DNA of 16,291 nt from an uncultured Duncaniella sp. (lineage in GTDB: Bacteria; Bacteroidota; Bacteroidia; Bacteroidales; Muribaculaceae). The stretch is from positions 1 through 16,291 of the forward strand of contig CAJUKP010000037.1 in assembly GCA_910587165.1 (NCBI GenBank). The letters are read 5' to 3'. The translations under genes and the position numbers were made by a program. The notes under the pieces were generated by a model. That model was not told where the DNA came from, made no database searches, and saw only the letters and a list, made by a program, of their open reading frames with translations. This document shows, piece by piece, positions 1 through 6,899 of the stretch (its first letter is position 1; the number at the start of each line of letters is the position of its first letter).

Positions 1-1351
1 GGTTGCGGTCGGTCTCGGTGGCATAGGAGATGGCGTCGGCGTGGATGGGGCCGTCGTCGAGTTCGATGCCGTCGGCTATGCGCTGCATATCATCCTCGGC
101 GATGTCCTTGTCGGTCCACACGTGATAGATTTTCTTCTTCACGAACTTGGGATGTGTGAGTTTCGAGGCGAGGTCGCCGTCGTTTGTGAGCAGAAGCACA
201 CCGGTGGTGTTGCGGTCGAGACGTCCGACGGGGTAGATGCGCTCCTCGCAGGCTCCCTTGACGAGATCCATCACGGTGAGACGTCCGTTCGGGTCGTCGC
301 TGGTGGTCACGCAATCCTTGGGCTTGTTGAGCAGGATGTAACACTTCTTCTCGAGCGCCACTACCTTCTCGTCATATTCCACCACGTCGCTGTGGCTTAT
401 CTTGGTGCCGAGCTCGGTCACCACCTCGCCGTTGACCTTTATGAGGCCCTGGAGGATGTATTCGTCGGCTTCGCGGCGTGAGCAGAGACCGGCATTGGCC
501 ATATATTTGTTGAGACGGATCTGTTCGTTAGGATCCGGGATCTCCATTTCATATTCGATGCGTTTGGGGCGCGGAGTGAAACTGCGGCCTCCCTGGGGCA
601 TTCCGAACTGGTTCTGGCGCGGACCCTTGTTCTGGTAGCCGCCCTGACGGTTGCCACCCTGGTATCCACCCTGACGGTTACCGCCCTGATATCCACCCTG
701 GCGGTTTCCACCCTGATATCCGCCCTGGTTGTTACGGGGCTGATAGCCTGTCTGGCGGTTACCGCCCTGATATCCGCCCTGGTTGTTGCGGGGCTGATAG
801 CCTGTCTGACGGTTTCCGCCCTGATATCCGCCCTGGTTGTTGCGGGGCTGATAGCCTGACTGACGGTTACCACCCTGATATCCACCCTGACGGTTGTTAT
901 AGTTGTTGCGGGGTTGATAGCCACCCTGATTGTATCCACCCTGACGGTTATAGTTGTTGCGGGGCTGATAGCCGGTGCTCTGTGGTGTTGAGTCGTCGCC
1001 CGAAGCTGCTTCCGAAGCGGCTCCTTCGGTCGGAGTGCCCTCGGTCTGCGGGGCGTATGGACGCTGCTGGTATCCGCCCTGACGGTTGTTGTTGTAACGG
1101 TTGTTCTGATATCCCCCCTGGTTGTAACGGTTACCACCCTGATATCCACCCTGACGGTTATTGTAGGGCCGCTGCTGATAGGATCGGTTGGGATTGTAAC
1201 CCTGGTTACCGTATGAGCGGTGCTGCTCCTGCTGGGCGCCACCTTCCTGAGCAGTCTGCTCGAAGTCGGTGGAATGGCTGTCGTGATTGGCCGCTGATAC
1301 GGGGCGCGCGCCTATGCGCGGGCGTTTGCCTTTCTTTTCGTTGCTGTCCAT
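1..1351 (-). CDS. rluB: RluB/RsuA-family rRNA pseudouridine synthase with long disordered N-terminal extension (partial, C-terminus off the left edge)
   Basis: Isomerises a specific uridine in ribosomal RNA to pseudouridine. The frame is read from the ATG whose complement is at 1349-1351; 450 codons are visible and the gene runs off the left edge. Residues 1-45 are polar and basic. Residues about 47-240 are a low-complexity tract of GGYQGGNRQ and GYQPRNNQ repeats, with a short acidic/Thr-rich break. An S4 RNA-binding domain follows around residues 278-325 (IRLNKYMANAGLCSRREADE). The synthase core then begins, with ILLNKPKDCVTT and the catalytic motif GRLDRNTTGVLLLT, in which Asp379 is the expected nucleophile. 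S4 plus this motif is typical of RsuA/RluB/RluE/RluF; which rRNA site is modified cannot be told. E. coli RluB lacks such an extension; it probably adds disordered RNA-binding or condensate-forming capacity (inference). It is the only gene in its transcript within the window, with a predicted promoter about 190 bp upstream. Confidence 0.93.
   Translation of the reverse strand, partial: MDSNEKKGKRPRIGARPVSAANHDSHSTDFEQTAQEGGAQQEQHRSYGNQGYNPNRSYQQRPYNNRQGGYQGGNRYNQGGYQNNRYNNNRQGGYQQRPYAPQTEGTPTEGAASEAASGDDSTPQSTGYQPRNNYNRQGGYNQGGYQPRNNYNNRQGGYQGGNRQSGYQPRNNQGGYQGGNRQTGYQPRNNQGGYQGGNRQTGYQPRNNQGGYQGGNRQGGYQGGNRQGGYQGGNRQGGYQNKGPRQNQFGMPQGGRSFTPRPKRIEYEMEIPDPNEQIRLNKYMANAGLCSRREADEYILQGLIKVNGEVVTELGTKISHSDVVEYDEKVVALEKKCYILLNKPKDCVTTSDDPNGRLTVMDLVKGACEERIYPVGRLDRNTTGVLLLTNDGDLASKLTHPKFVKKKIYHVWTDKDIAEDDMQRIADGIELDDGPIHADAISYATETDRN
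727..888 (-). repeat. Three tandem 54-bp coding repeats in the pseudouridine synthase extension
   Basis: Units begin at 727, 781 and 835 with exact 54-bp spacing and only a few base differences. Each encodes 18 residues of the pattern GYQPRNNQGGYQGGNRQT. Shorter, more diverged 18-30 bp relatives (GGYQGGNRQ) flank them from about 640 to 1200. Such arrays are prone to in-frame length change by slippage or recombination. Confidence 0.85.
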
Positions 1352-1537
1352 GATAGCTCTTTAGTGTTTTGAGTTGTTATGAAGTGTGATTTTTTTATGT
1401 CTGCCCGGCCTCTCGGCGGGCTGCTGAATAAGAATTGGTAAAATGAAAACTGTTGTTACTGTCAAAGTTTCAGAAGACTATGTCTCTTGATGTAAAACGA
1501 ATGTATTTTAATAAAAGTTGAATGATGAATTATCTAA
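1352..1537 (-). promoter_or_regulatory. Probable long 5' leader of the pseudouridine synthase gene
   Basis: No gene is visible between the start codon and the predicted promoter. If that promoter is right, the mRNA has a leader of about 186 nt. It is AT-rich except for a short GC-rich inverted repeat at about 1403-1421 (GCCCG paired with CGGGC), roughly 50 nt upstream of the start codon. I recognise no riboswitch or known RNA family. Confidence 0.3.
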
Positions 1538-1541
1538 GTCG

Positions 1542-1573
1542 CAAAATTAATATAAATTTTAATCAAATGCAAG
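1542..1573 (-). promoter_or_regulatory. Bacteroidetes-type promoter for the pseudouridine synthase gene
   Basis: On the minus strand, TAATTTTG (1549 to 1542) matches the -7 consensus TAnnTTTG. CTTG (1573 to 1570) stands 20 bp upstream at the -33 position. Transcription would start near 1537. Confidence 0.5.
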
Positions 1574-1645
1574 TGAAAATCTTATTGCGTTAAGTAGATT
1601 ATATCAGAATTTTATGTGTCATAGTGGTACACATGGCTTAGTACT

Positions 1646-1965
1646 GAAGGGTACATAAGAAGGCAAGGACATAAGAAACAAATTTTTTTAATTAAGTGGG
1701 CGATGTAAGAGTTTTATTGGAATTATTGCATAACCTTGTGTGAATACAAAAAAATATACATCGTTTGCCCCGTTAGGGGCAATGCAACGGTAGGCCCGGG
1801 TGCAAACCCGGGTATCAAAATGCACCAACAATAATTGGCGTCGCGTAGCGCCGCAGCAAAAGCACGAACTTGTTGCGGCGCTACGCGACGCCATCATCCA
1901 TAATGAAACGGATGATACCCGGGTTGGCACCCGGGCCTACCATTGCATTGCCACTACGTGGCATA
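1646..1965 (+). repeat. Nested-palindrome dispersed element, copy 1
   Basis: It begins with a 35-nt purine-rich segment (1646-1680) shared with copies 2 and 3. An AT-rich stretch follows, containing TTAATTAAGTGGGCGATGTA. Next is a small hairpin TGCCCC/GGGGCA (1766-1781). The 39-nt arm 1778-1816 can pair with 1914-1952 at 37 of 39 positions. Inside these arms sits a perfect 18-bp stem, 1837-1854 with 1875-1892. The right end is the small palindrome TGCCACTACGTGGCA (1949-1963). The element could form a cruciform in DNA or a branched RNA. Short reading frames inside it are by-products of the palindromes. No transposase gene is present, so if mobile it would be non-autonomous. Repeat status is certain; its nature is unknown to me. 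Confidence 0.85.
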
Positions 1966-1981
1966 CTGCGATTACATATAG

Positions 1982-2066
1982 AAAGGTACATAAGAAGACA
2001 AGGACAGAAGAAACAAATTTTTATTTTTAGTCTGTTTCTTATGTCCTTGTCTTCTTATGTACCCTT
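1982..2066 (-). terminator. Long purine/pyrimidine hairpin 3' of the BspA-like gene
   Basis: The arms 1982-2015 and 2033-2066 are complementary at 32 of 34 positions around a 17-nt AT-rich loop. It lies 43 bp beyond the stop codon of the minus-strand LRR gene. A large hairpin directly 3' of a gene suggests termination or 3'-end protection. Three similar hairpins occupy the same position relative to other genes here (5244-5329, 11534-11668, 15726-15812). Terminator function is inferred; the inverted repeat is directly visible. Confidence 0.55.
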
Positions 2067-2109
2067 CAGTCCGAGGTATCTTTGTATCTTTCAGTGAGAT
2101 GTGTTGGGG

Positions 2110-4032
2110 TTATTTCACGAGCACTTTGGTAGCTTTGCCGTCTTGGCGCTTGATGTAAAGGCCGGGAGTGAGATGGTCGGCATTGACGCGCACACCGTTG
2201 AGGTTGAAGAATTCGGCGGGTGCATTGCTTTCATTGCCAATGATATCTTCAATGCCGGTATTGGCAGAGACTGTCACCTCGCAATATTCGGTGTGGGGGC
2301 ATCCGTAACCGTCGACAACTGTATAGGTGATGGTGGCAGTTCCCTCGGCAACGGCGGTGACAATACCGTTGTCAACCGTGGCAACTTCAGTATTGGAAGA
2401 GGCCCAGGTTTCCGATTCAACAGTCACATCATCGTCCTTGGTCACAGTTGCAGAAATTGTGGCGGTTTTACCCTCTTCAATCGAGATAGTTGCTTCGCTC
2501 AATGTGATATCAAGCGCCCCCATCTCGCGGAAGTCGGTGAAATGATTCCAACCTCTGGCCTCAGAATAGGCCTTGAATGTACCTTTGGGTATATATACGA
2601 CAGAAGTTTCTGGAACTCGCAAGAACGAACTTGAAGAACAGGATGGGGGTGTCATTGGCAGCGCGAATACAGTTGTCAGTGCGGAGCAGTCTGAGAAAGC
2701 ACCACTTTCAATCTTGGTCACTGAGTTAGGTATAGTGACCGATGTCAGGCTACTGCAAAAGGAGAATGCATTGCTACCAATTTTCGTCACCGAGTTGGGA
2801 ATAGTGACCGATGTCAGGATACTGCAACGGGAGAATGCATCGTCGCCAATTTCCGTCACGGAGTTGGGGATTTCGAAAATATTTCCTTTTCCGGCTGGAT
2901 AGATTATGAGTTTAGAAATGTTATGATCATATAATACTCCGTCTATGGTCTTATAATTTTTATTTCCGTCCTGTAAGACGATTTCTTGCAGGGATGTGCA
3001 GGCCACGAACGGATTATTTACTATGCTGGTCACGGAATTAGGGATGGTGACTGATGTCAGACTGCTGCAACCGTAGAATGCGCTTCTGCCAATTTCCGTT
3101 ACAGAGTTGGGGATGGAGACCGATGTCAGGTTACTGCAACCGTAGAATGCGCTACCGCCAATTTCCGTTACTGAATTGGGTATAGTTACCGATGTCAGGT
3201 TACTGCAATCGGAGAATGCGCTGTCTCCAATTTTCGTTACCGAGTTGGGTATGTTGCAAACTGTTTTTGCTCCAGGCCAGCGAATCAATGAAGTCATATC
3301 TTTGGAAAACAAAATGCCATCAGCAGAGGCATAGGTTATGTTTTCCTCTGACACCAGAATTTCATTTAAAGAATCGCAACCGCTGAATGCGCCAGCGATG
3401 ATTTCCGTAACTGATTCGGGTATAGTTACCGATGAAAGGCTGCTGCAATAGGAGAATACATTATAGTCAATTCTTTTCACGGAGTTAGGTATAATTACCG
3501 ATATCAGACTACTGCAACGGGAGAATGCACCGCTGCCAATTTCTGTCACAGAGTTGGGGATAGAGACCGATGTCAAACTGCTGCATTGTTGGAATGCACC
3601 GCTGCCGATTTCAACCACAGAGTTTGGTATAGTGACCGATTTCAAGCCACAGCCACCGAAAGCATACTTTTCAATATTTGTTACAGTATTGGGGATAGTG
3701 ACTTTTTCGAGTTTCATAAATCTTCGATGTTCCCACCAATGGGTGTACTGATCGTTACCTTCATTGTTGAAGTTGGAGAACAAGCCTTCGCCCAAGGCTG
3801 TTACGGTATAACGTGTTTCGTTATATGTCGCATGAGAGGGAATGGTCAGTTCGGTGGCGTTGCTGCCTTCTTCGCCTCCATAATGTACGACAGTGACCTC
3901 ATGATCGGCATCGGGATTTATGGTATAAGTCCAGTCTCCATCCACGAACACCTGAATGCCATTCGGATTTTGTGCGTATGTGGTCACGCTTAGCGTGAGC
4001 AATACCGCGAACAGGAGTAAAATCTTTTTCAT
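2110..4032 (-). CDS. Secreted BspA-like leucine-rich repeat surface protein with Ig-like domain
   Basis: A 640-residue exported protein. Residues 1-20 are a signal peptide (MKKILLLFAVLLTLSVTTYA, cleavage likely before or after Gln21). Residues about 22-105 form an N-terminal beta-rich region. Residues 108-455 hold about 12 BspA/LRR_5-type repeats of about 23 residues (LTSVTIPNSVTEIGxxAFxxCSS). They are interrupted twice by the usual BspA insertion (GILFSKDMTSLIRWPGAK, GVLYDHNISKLIIYPAGK). Residues about 508-590 resemble a bacterial Ig-like (BIG2) domain (WASSNTEVATVDNGIVTA). The last 40 residues (EFFNLNGVRV ... GLYIKRQDGKATKVLVK) resemble the C-terminal sorting tails of the type IX secretion system. 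Relatives such as Tannerella BspA mediate adhesion; the ligand here cannot be deduced. The gene stands alone between repeat elements, with a predicted promoter in front and a long hairpin behind. Confidence 0.92.
   Translation of the reverse strand: MKKILLLFAVLLTLSVTTYAQNPNGIQVFVDGDWTYTINPDADHEVTVVHYGGEEGSNATELTIPSHATYNETRYTVTALGEGLFSNFNNEGNDQYTHWWEHRRFMKLEKVTIPNTVTNIEKYAFGGCGLKSVTIPNSVVEIGSGAFQQCSSLTSVSIPNSVTEIGSGAFSRCSSLISVIIPNSVKRIDYNVFSYCSSLSSVTIPESVTEIIAGAFSGCDSLNEILVSEENITYASADGILFSKDMTSLIRWPGAKTVCNIPNSVTKIGDSAFSDCSNLTSVTIPNSVTEIGGSAFYGCSNLTSVSIPNSVTEIGRSAFYGCSSLTSVTIPNSVTSIVNNPFVACTSLQEIVLQDGNKNYKTIDGVLYDHNISKLIIYPAGKGNIFEIPNSVTEIGDDAFSRCSILTSVTIPNSVTKIGSNAFSFCSSLTSVTIPNSVTKIESGAFSDCSALTTVFALPMTPPSCSSSSFLRVPETSVVYIPKGTFKAYSEARGWNHFTDFREMGALDITLSEATISIEEGKTATISATVTKDDDVTVESETWASSNTEVATVDNGIVTAVAEGTATITYTVVDGYGCPHTEYCEVTVSANTGIEDIIGNESNAPAEFFNLNGVRVNADHLTPGLYIKRQDGKATKVLVK
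2668..3711 (-). repeat. Array of 69-bp LRR-coding repeats inside the BspA-like gene
   Basis: Most units are 69 bp (23 residues) and share DNA words such as CCGATGTCAG and GAGAATGC on the plus strand. Several neighbours are near-identical (for example around 3040-3240), consistent with recent unit duplication or gene conversion. Confidence 0.8.
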
Positions 4033-4115
4033 GTCTATTGATCGGTTAATATTATGATTCTTGTATTTCTGTGTTCTTGCCCGTGAGATCTATGCGGTAA
4101 GGTAATAAGCACTGG

Positions 4116-4123
4116 CAAAGATA
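4116..4123 (-). promoter_or_regulatory. Probable -7 element for the BspA-like gene
   Basis: The minus strand reads TATCTTTG, an exact match to TAnnTTTG. It would give a leader of about 79 nt. I see no convincing -33 element 19-21 bp further upstream. Confidence 0.4.
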
Positions 4124-4190
4124 ATAAAAGTTTCTGAATCAACAGTTATTTGACAAAAAAATCCAAAATTTACTGAGGATACACAAGACA

Positions 4191-4510
4191 GAAGGGTACA
4201 TAAGAAGGCAAGGACATAGGAAACAGATCTTTTTTAATTAAGTGGGCGATGTAAGTTCGTTTTATTGAAATTATTGCATAACCTTGTGTGAATACATAAA
4301 AAATATACATTGTTTGCCCCGATAGGGGCAATGCAACGGTAGGCCCGGGTGCAAACCCGGGTATCAAAATGCACCGACAATAATTGGCGTCGCGTAGCGC
4401 CGCTACAAGTTCGCTCTTTTGTAGCGGCGCTACGCGACGCCATCATCCATAATGATACGGAGGATACCCGGGTTGACACCCGGGCCTACCGTTGCATTGC
4501 CACTACGTGG
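4191..4510 (+). repeat. Nested-palindrome dispersed element, copy 2
   Basis: Same layout and orientation as 1646-1965. The 35-nt purine-rich head is at 4191-4225. The outer arms are 4327-4365 and 4463-4501. The inner stem is extended to 22 bp and perfect (4386-4407 with 4420-4441). The palindrome TGCCACTACGTGGCA closes the right end. The inner loop reads CAAGTTCGCTCTTTTG, which is nearly the reverse complement of the corresponding loop in copy 1. Confidence 0.85.
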
Positions 4511-4536
4511 CATATTGCTATGTAGTGTATAATGCT

Positions 4537-4850
4537 GAAGGGTACATAAGAAGGCAAGGACATAGGAAACAGAGATTTTTTTTAATTAAGTGGACGATGT
4601 AAGTTCGTTTTATTGAAATTATTGCATACCCCTGTGTGAATACACATCGTTTGCCCCGATAGGGGCAATGCAATGGTAGGCCCGGGTGCGAACCCGGGTA
4701 TCAAAATGCACCAACAATAATTGGCGTCGCGTAGCGCCGCAACAAGTTCGCTCTTTTGTAGCGGCGCTACGCGACGCAAACGTTTGTATATTTTCGGGAT
4801 GCACGGGTTGGCACCCGCGCCTACCTCTGCATTGCCACTACGTGGCAATC
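4537..4850 (+). repeat. Nested-palindrome dispersed element, copy 3 (hybrid right half)
   Basis: It begins 346 bp after copy 2 in the same orientation, making a direct tandem pair. The head is 4537-4571, the left outer arm 4664-4702, and the inner stem 4723-4740 with 4761-4777. The right outer arm (to 4836) differs from copies 1 and 2: it carries ACGGGTTGGCACCCGCGCC and a different spacer before it. It pairs less well with its own left arm. It instead matches the sequence at 16247-16291 read on the minus strand, so it is shared with the inverted-repeat block. Confidence 0.8.
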
Positions 4851-4892
4851 TAACGTCACACACATTGGCTACGAAATACAGTAGCGGCGGGA

Positions 4893-4948
4893 CCGAGGGT
4901 ATCCGGAAGGACTGAGGGTATCCGGAAGGACTGTGGGCAGGACACCGG
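4893..4948. repeat. 19-bp tandem repeat, about 2.9 units
   Basis: Units start at 4893, 4912 and 4931 (CTGAGGGTATCCGGAAGGA type); the third is one base short and diverged. The matching array in the opposite block (16085-16198) has six units. Confidence 0.8.
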
Positions 4949-5243
4949 TTTATAGTAGCCGGGCACACCGTAGTCTTGCGGAGGTGTGCCCGGTCAAAGA
5001 ATATACAGATTCATGGCGTCTGACAAGACGCCGGTTATCAGCACGATCGGGCAATTGATGTTATGATAACCGGCGTCCTTCAGGACGCCTCCATCCTTTC
5101 CGAACTCACCTCCGTGCACACCTACGCGGTGCTCCGGTGTACACGGCTACTACATAATCTGCGTCCTCCGGACGCCTGACCAAGAGGCAATTACGACAGT
5201 TGGCGGCAGATACAGATTACATCGGACTGAGATACATCCGACT

Positions 5244-5329
5244 GAAAGGTACATAAAAAAATAAGAACACAAGAAACAAACTAAATAAAAAATTTTTTTC
5301 TTGTGTCCTTATTTTCTTTTGTACCCTTC
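5244..5329 (-). terminator. Long purine/pyrimidine hairpin 3' of the retropepsin-like gene
   Basis: The arms 5244-5276 and 5297-5329 are complementary at 29 of 33 positions around an A/T-only loop. It lies 37 bp past the stop codon of the minus-strand gene. Read on the minus strand, the stem is followed by no clear T-tract, so factor-independent termination is only a proposal. Confidence 0.5.
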
Positions 5330-5366
5330 TATCCCAAACATTTCCTTCTGTCCCTGTCGATACGAT

Positions 5367-6779
5367 CTAATCGGATAGAAAGTCGGATACGTTGTCCCAA
5401 TAGTCTGAACTTGGTATCAGCAGTTTGGTAATCGCGCCGCCGACGAGGGCTCCTGCGAGTGTGCTGAGCACCGACTCTTTCTCGCGTGGCTGGGGGACTG
5501 TGCGGTAGATCACAGATCCCGGGACATTGAAAATATCGGTGGATTTGTGCTTGCAGAAGTCGTTGAGACTGATGCGTGGCGTGTGGCATTCGAGGGTCAT
5601 GTCGGTGAAATTGAAATGCAGTTTGCCGAACATCATGAGCCCCTGCAGACCGATGCTGCCGCCGGGTGTGCGATGGGCCGGACCGGCATCCATCTCAGGT
5701 GTGACCACCGAGCTCCCTCCGAGGTCTATCCTTATCCCCTGGGGCATGATGTCAGGCTCTGCGCCGAGCAGGTTGACGGTTCCGTAGCCACGGTTGCCCG
5801 TGTCGATTCCAAGGAGCATATCCCTGTCGGCGATTCTTCCGGAGGTGAGGAGAGTGCCGTCCGGAGCGAGACACATATTGGGGCGTTGTGACGTGCACCG
5901 TGCGGGTGAGGTGGCCACAGTGATAGTGTTGTTCACAAAGTCGATTGTGATATCCTTGAGCCTGACCAGCAGCTCGCTGCCGAGCATCGGGCAGTCGCGC
6001 ATGAGTGTGCCGGATGCCGACGGTATCACCATGAACGGGACATCAGTGACCGTTATGTCGCCCAGGCTGAGTTCGCGGGCCAGGGAGAGGTGCGGCCCGG
6101 AGGTGTTGCCGCCGATAGGGGTGAGGTCCAACACCGATGCGAGGGAATCTGTCACGATATTGAGCGCGGAGCCGGTGTTGAACACCACTCTCACCGGCGC
6201 TCCGTTTATGGCAGCTACGTCGCTTGTCATCGTCAGAGGTCCTTTGTTCTGTCCGGTCCCGTCGTTGATCAGTGTGAACGGTATCACGGCTCTCTCAGAA
6301 GCGGGAAAACCGATGGCGTAGGGAGTGTGGGCAGCGAGCGCACCGTATCTTTCCGCCAGTTCGTGCAGCTCGCACAGCGTGGCCTTGTCGGAGGGCGGGA
6401 CTACGGTGTCGTTGATGAGATGATCCACCGTCACATGAGCGGCCTCGTTGAGCCCCTCGCGGCTCAGGGCCATTGCAAACATCACTCCCGAACGAAGCTT
6501 CATGTCGGGAGGGAGCGAGCTGCTGTGGGTGGCGAACAATTCCCGGAATCCTCCGAGAGCCTCGTCCGGACGGTTGAGCCAGAAGCCTGTCATGCAGCGG
6601 GAAAACACCTCGAGCATGGGGCTTATGGAGTCGCGGGGCAGAGAGGAGCGCAGCGAGTCGAGCGCGAGCCAGTCGGCCGAGTCGACGGCATCGGCTATCT
6701 TCCGGTCAGTCCCGATGGCACCGGCGGCCTGACCGATCGAAAGCAGGAGTGCGATGAATGTGATAATCCGGTGTATCAT
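5367..6779 (-). CDS. Exported retropepsin-like (aspartyl protease family) protein with Asn in place of the first catalytic Asp
   Basis: I start it at the ATG ending at 6779, giving 470 residues. The same frame extends upstream to 6971, but that would run through the divergent promoters and place the signal peptide inside the protein. Residues 1-21 (MIHRIITFIALLLSIGQAAGA) are a signal peptide. Residues about 22-165 are helical, possibly a TPR-like region. Two retropepsin-type lobes follow. The first has VVFNTGSALNIVTDSLA, with Asn201 where the family has the catalytic Asp. The second has LLGIDTGNRGYGTV, with Asp326 in an intact DTG. A hydrophobic stretch near the C-terminus (TLAGALVGGAITKLLI) could contact a membrane. 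Activity is uncertain: active retropepsins need two aspartates, so it may be inactive or use the second lobe in a dimer. No partner gene is adjacent. Confidence 0.8.
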   Translation of the reverse strand: MIHRIITFIALLLSIGQAAGAIGTDRKIADAVDSADWLALDSLRSSLPRDSISPMLEVFSRCMTGFWLNRPDEALGGFRELFATHSSSLPPDMKLRSGVMFAMALSREGLNEAAHVTVDHLINDTVVPPSDKATLCELHELAERYGALAAHTPYAIGFPASERAVIPFTLINDGTGQNKGPLTMTSDVAAINGAPVRVVFNTGSALNIVTDSLASVLDLTPIGGNTSGPHLSLARELSLGDITVTDVPFMVIPSASGTLMRDCPMLGSELLVRLKDITIDFVNNTITVATSPARCTSQRPNMCLAPDGTLLTSGRIADRDMLLGIDTGNRGYGTVNLLGAEPDIMPQGIRIDLGGSSVVTPEMDAGPAHRTPGGSIGLQGLMMFGKLHFNFTDMTLECHTPRISLNDFCKHKSTDIFNVPGSVIYRTVPQPREKESVLSTLAGALVGGAITKLLIPSSDYWDNVSDFLSD

Positions 6780-6786
6780 ATCCCCG

Positions 6787-6817
6787 CAAAGATATGAATA
6801 ATCCTGTCGGGAGGCAA
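6787..6817 (-). promoter_or_regulatory. Promoter of the retropepsin-like gene
   Basis: The minus strand has CTTG (6817 to 6814), 19 bp, then TATCTTTG (6794 to 6787). This predicts a transcript start about 3 nt before the ATG at 6779, an almost leaderless mRNA. It is the evidence against the longer upstream reading. Confidence 0.6.
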
Positions 6818-6860
6818 GAAAACTTACAGAAAAAATAAGACGGGATCTTTCTTTCCGCGT

Positions 6861-6891
6861 TTTGAAAAGCCGTGGGAAATGGCTAAATTTG
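6861..6891 (+). promoter_or_regulatory. ispE: Promoter of ispE
   Basis: TTTG (6861-6864), 19 bp, then TAAATTTG (6884-6891): a full Bacteroidetes promoter match. Transcription would begin near 6896. This excludes the in-frame ATG at 6879, which lies upstream of the -7 element, and supports the ATG at 6900. Confidence 0.65.
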
Positions 6892-6899
6892 CAGCCGAT

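Larger units (their letters stand above)
4803..5330 (+). repeat. Multi-hairpin repeat block, left copy of a long inverted repeat
   Basis: About 0.5 kb that recurs in opposite orientation at 15726-16291. It holds a 19-bp tandem repeat (4893-4948) and a hairpin CCGGGCACACC/GGTGTGCCCGG (4959-4993). It also holds paired GGCGTC/GACGCC hairpins flanking inverted GGTTATCA/TGATAACC words, a hairpin around GTGCACACC/GGTGTACAC, and GCGTCCTCCGGACGC. Overall it is roughly symmetric around 5045-5065. From 5184 on it leads into the long hairpin at 5244-5329. It has no credible reading frame. The two copies look about 90% identical over the parts I aligned by eye. Confidence 0.85.

Noticed and set aside
41..481. 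146-codon plus-strand frame opposite the pseudouridine synthase
   Set aside because: It mirrors a well-supported coding region; no start context or recognisable domain.
439..1242. 267-codon minus-strand frame rich in Arg, Thr and Val
   Set aside because: It is an out-of-frame shadow of the Gln/Gly/Asn repeats in the pseudouridine synthase; the true frame continues into the S4 and synthase domains.
1688..1930. Minus-strand reading frame of 80 codons, with a similar 81-codon frame at 4234-4479 and a related frame at 4582-4968
   Set aside because: The similar peptides arise because the frames lie in copies of the same palindromic repeat. Composition follows the GC-rich arms, there is no matching promoter or start context, and the reading is not kept in copy 3.
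2077..2084. Plus-strand TATCTTTG next to the hairpin, possibly an antisense promoter into the BspA-like gene
   Set aside because: No suitable -33 element stands 19-21 bp upstream, and a single octamer match in AT-rich DNA is expected by chance.
4191..5330. Classical insertion sequence
   Set aside because: There is no transposase frame or remnant and no clear terminal repeat pair with target duplications, only nested palindromes.
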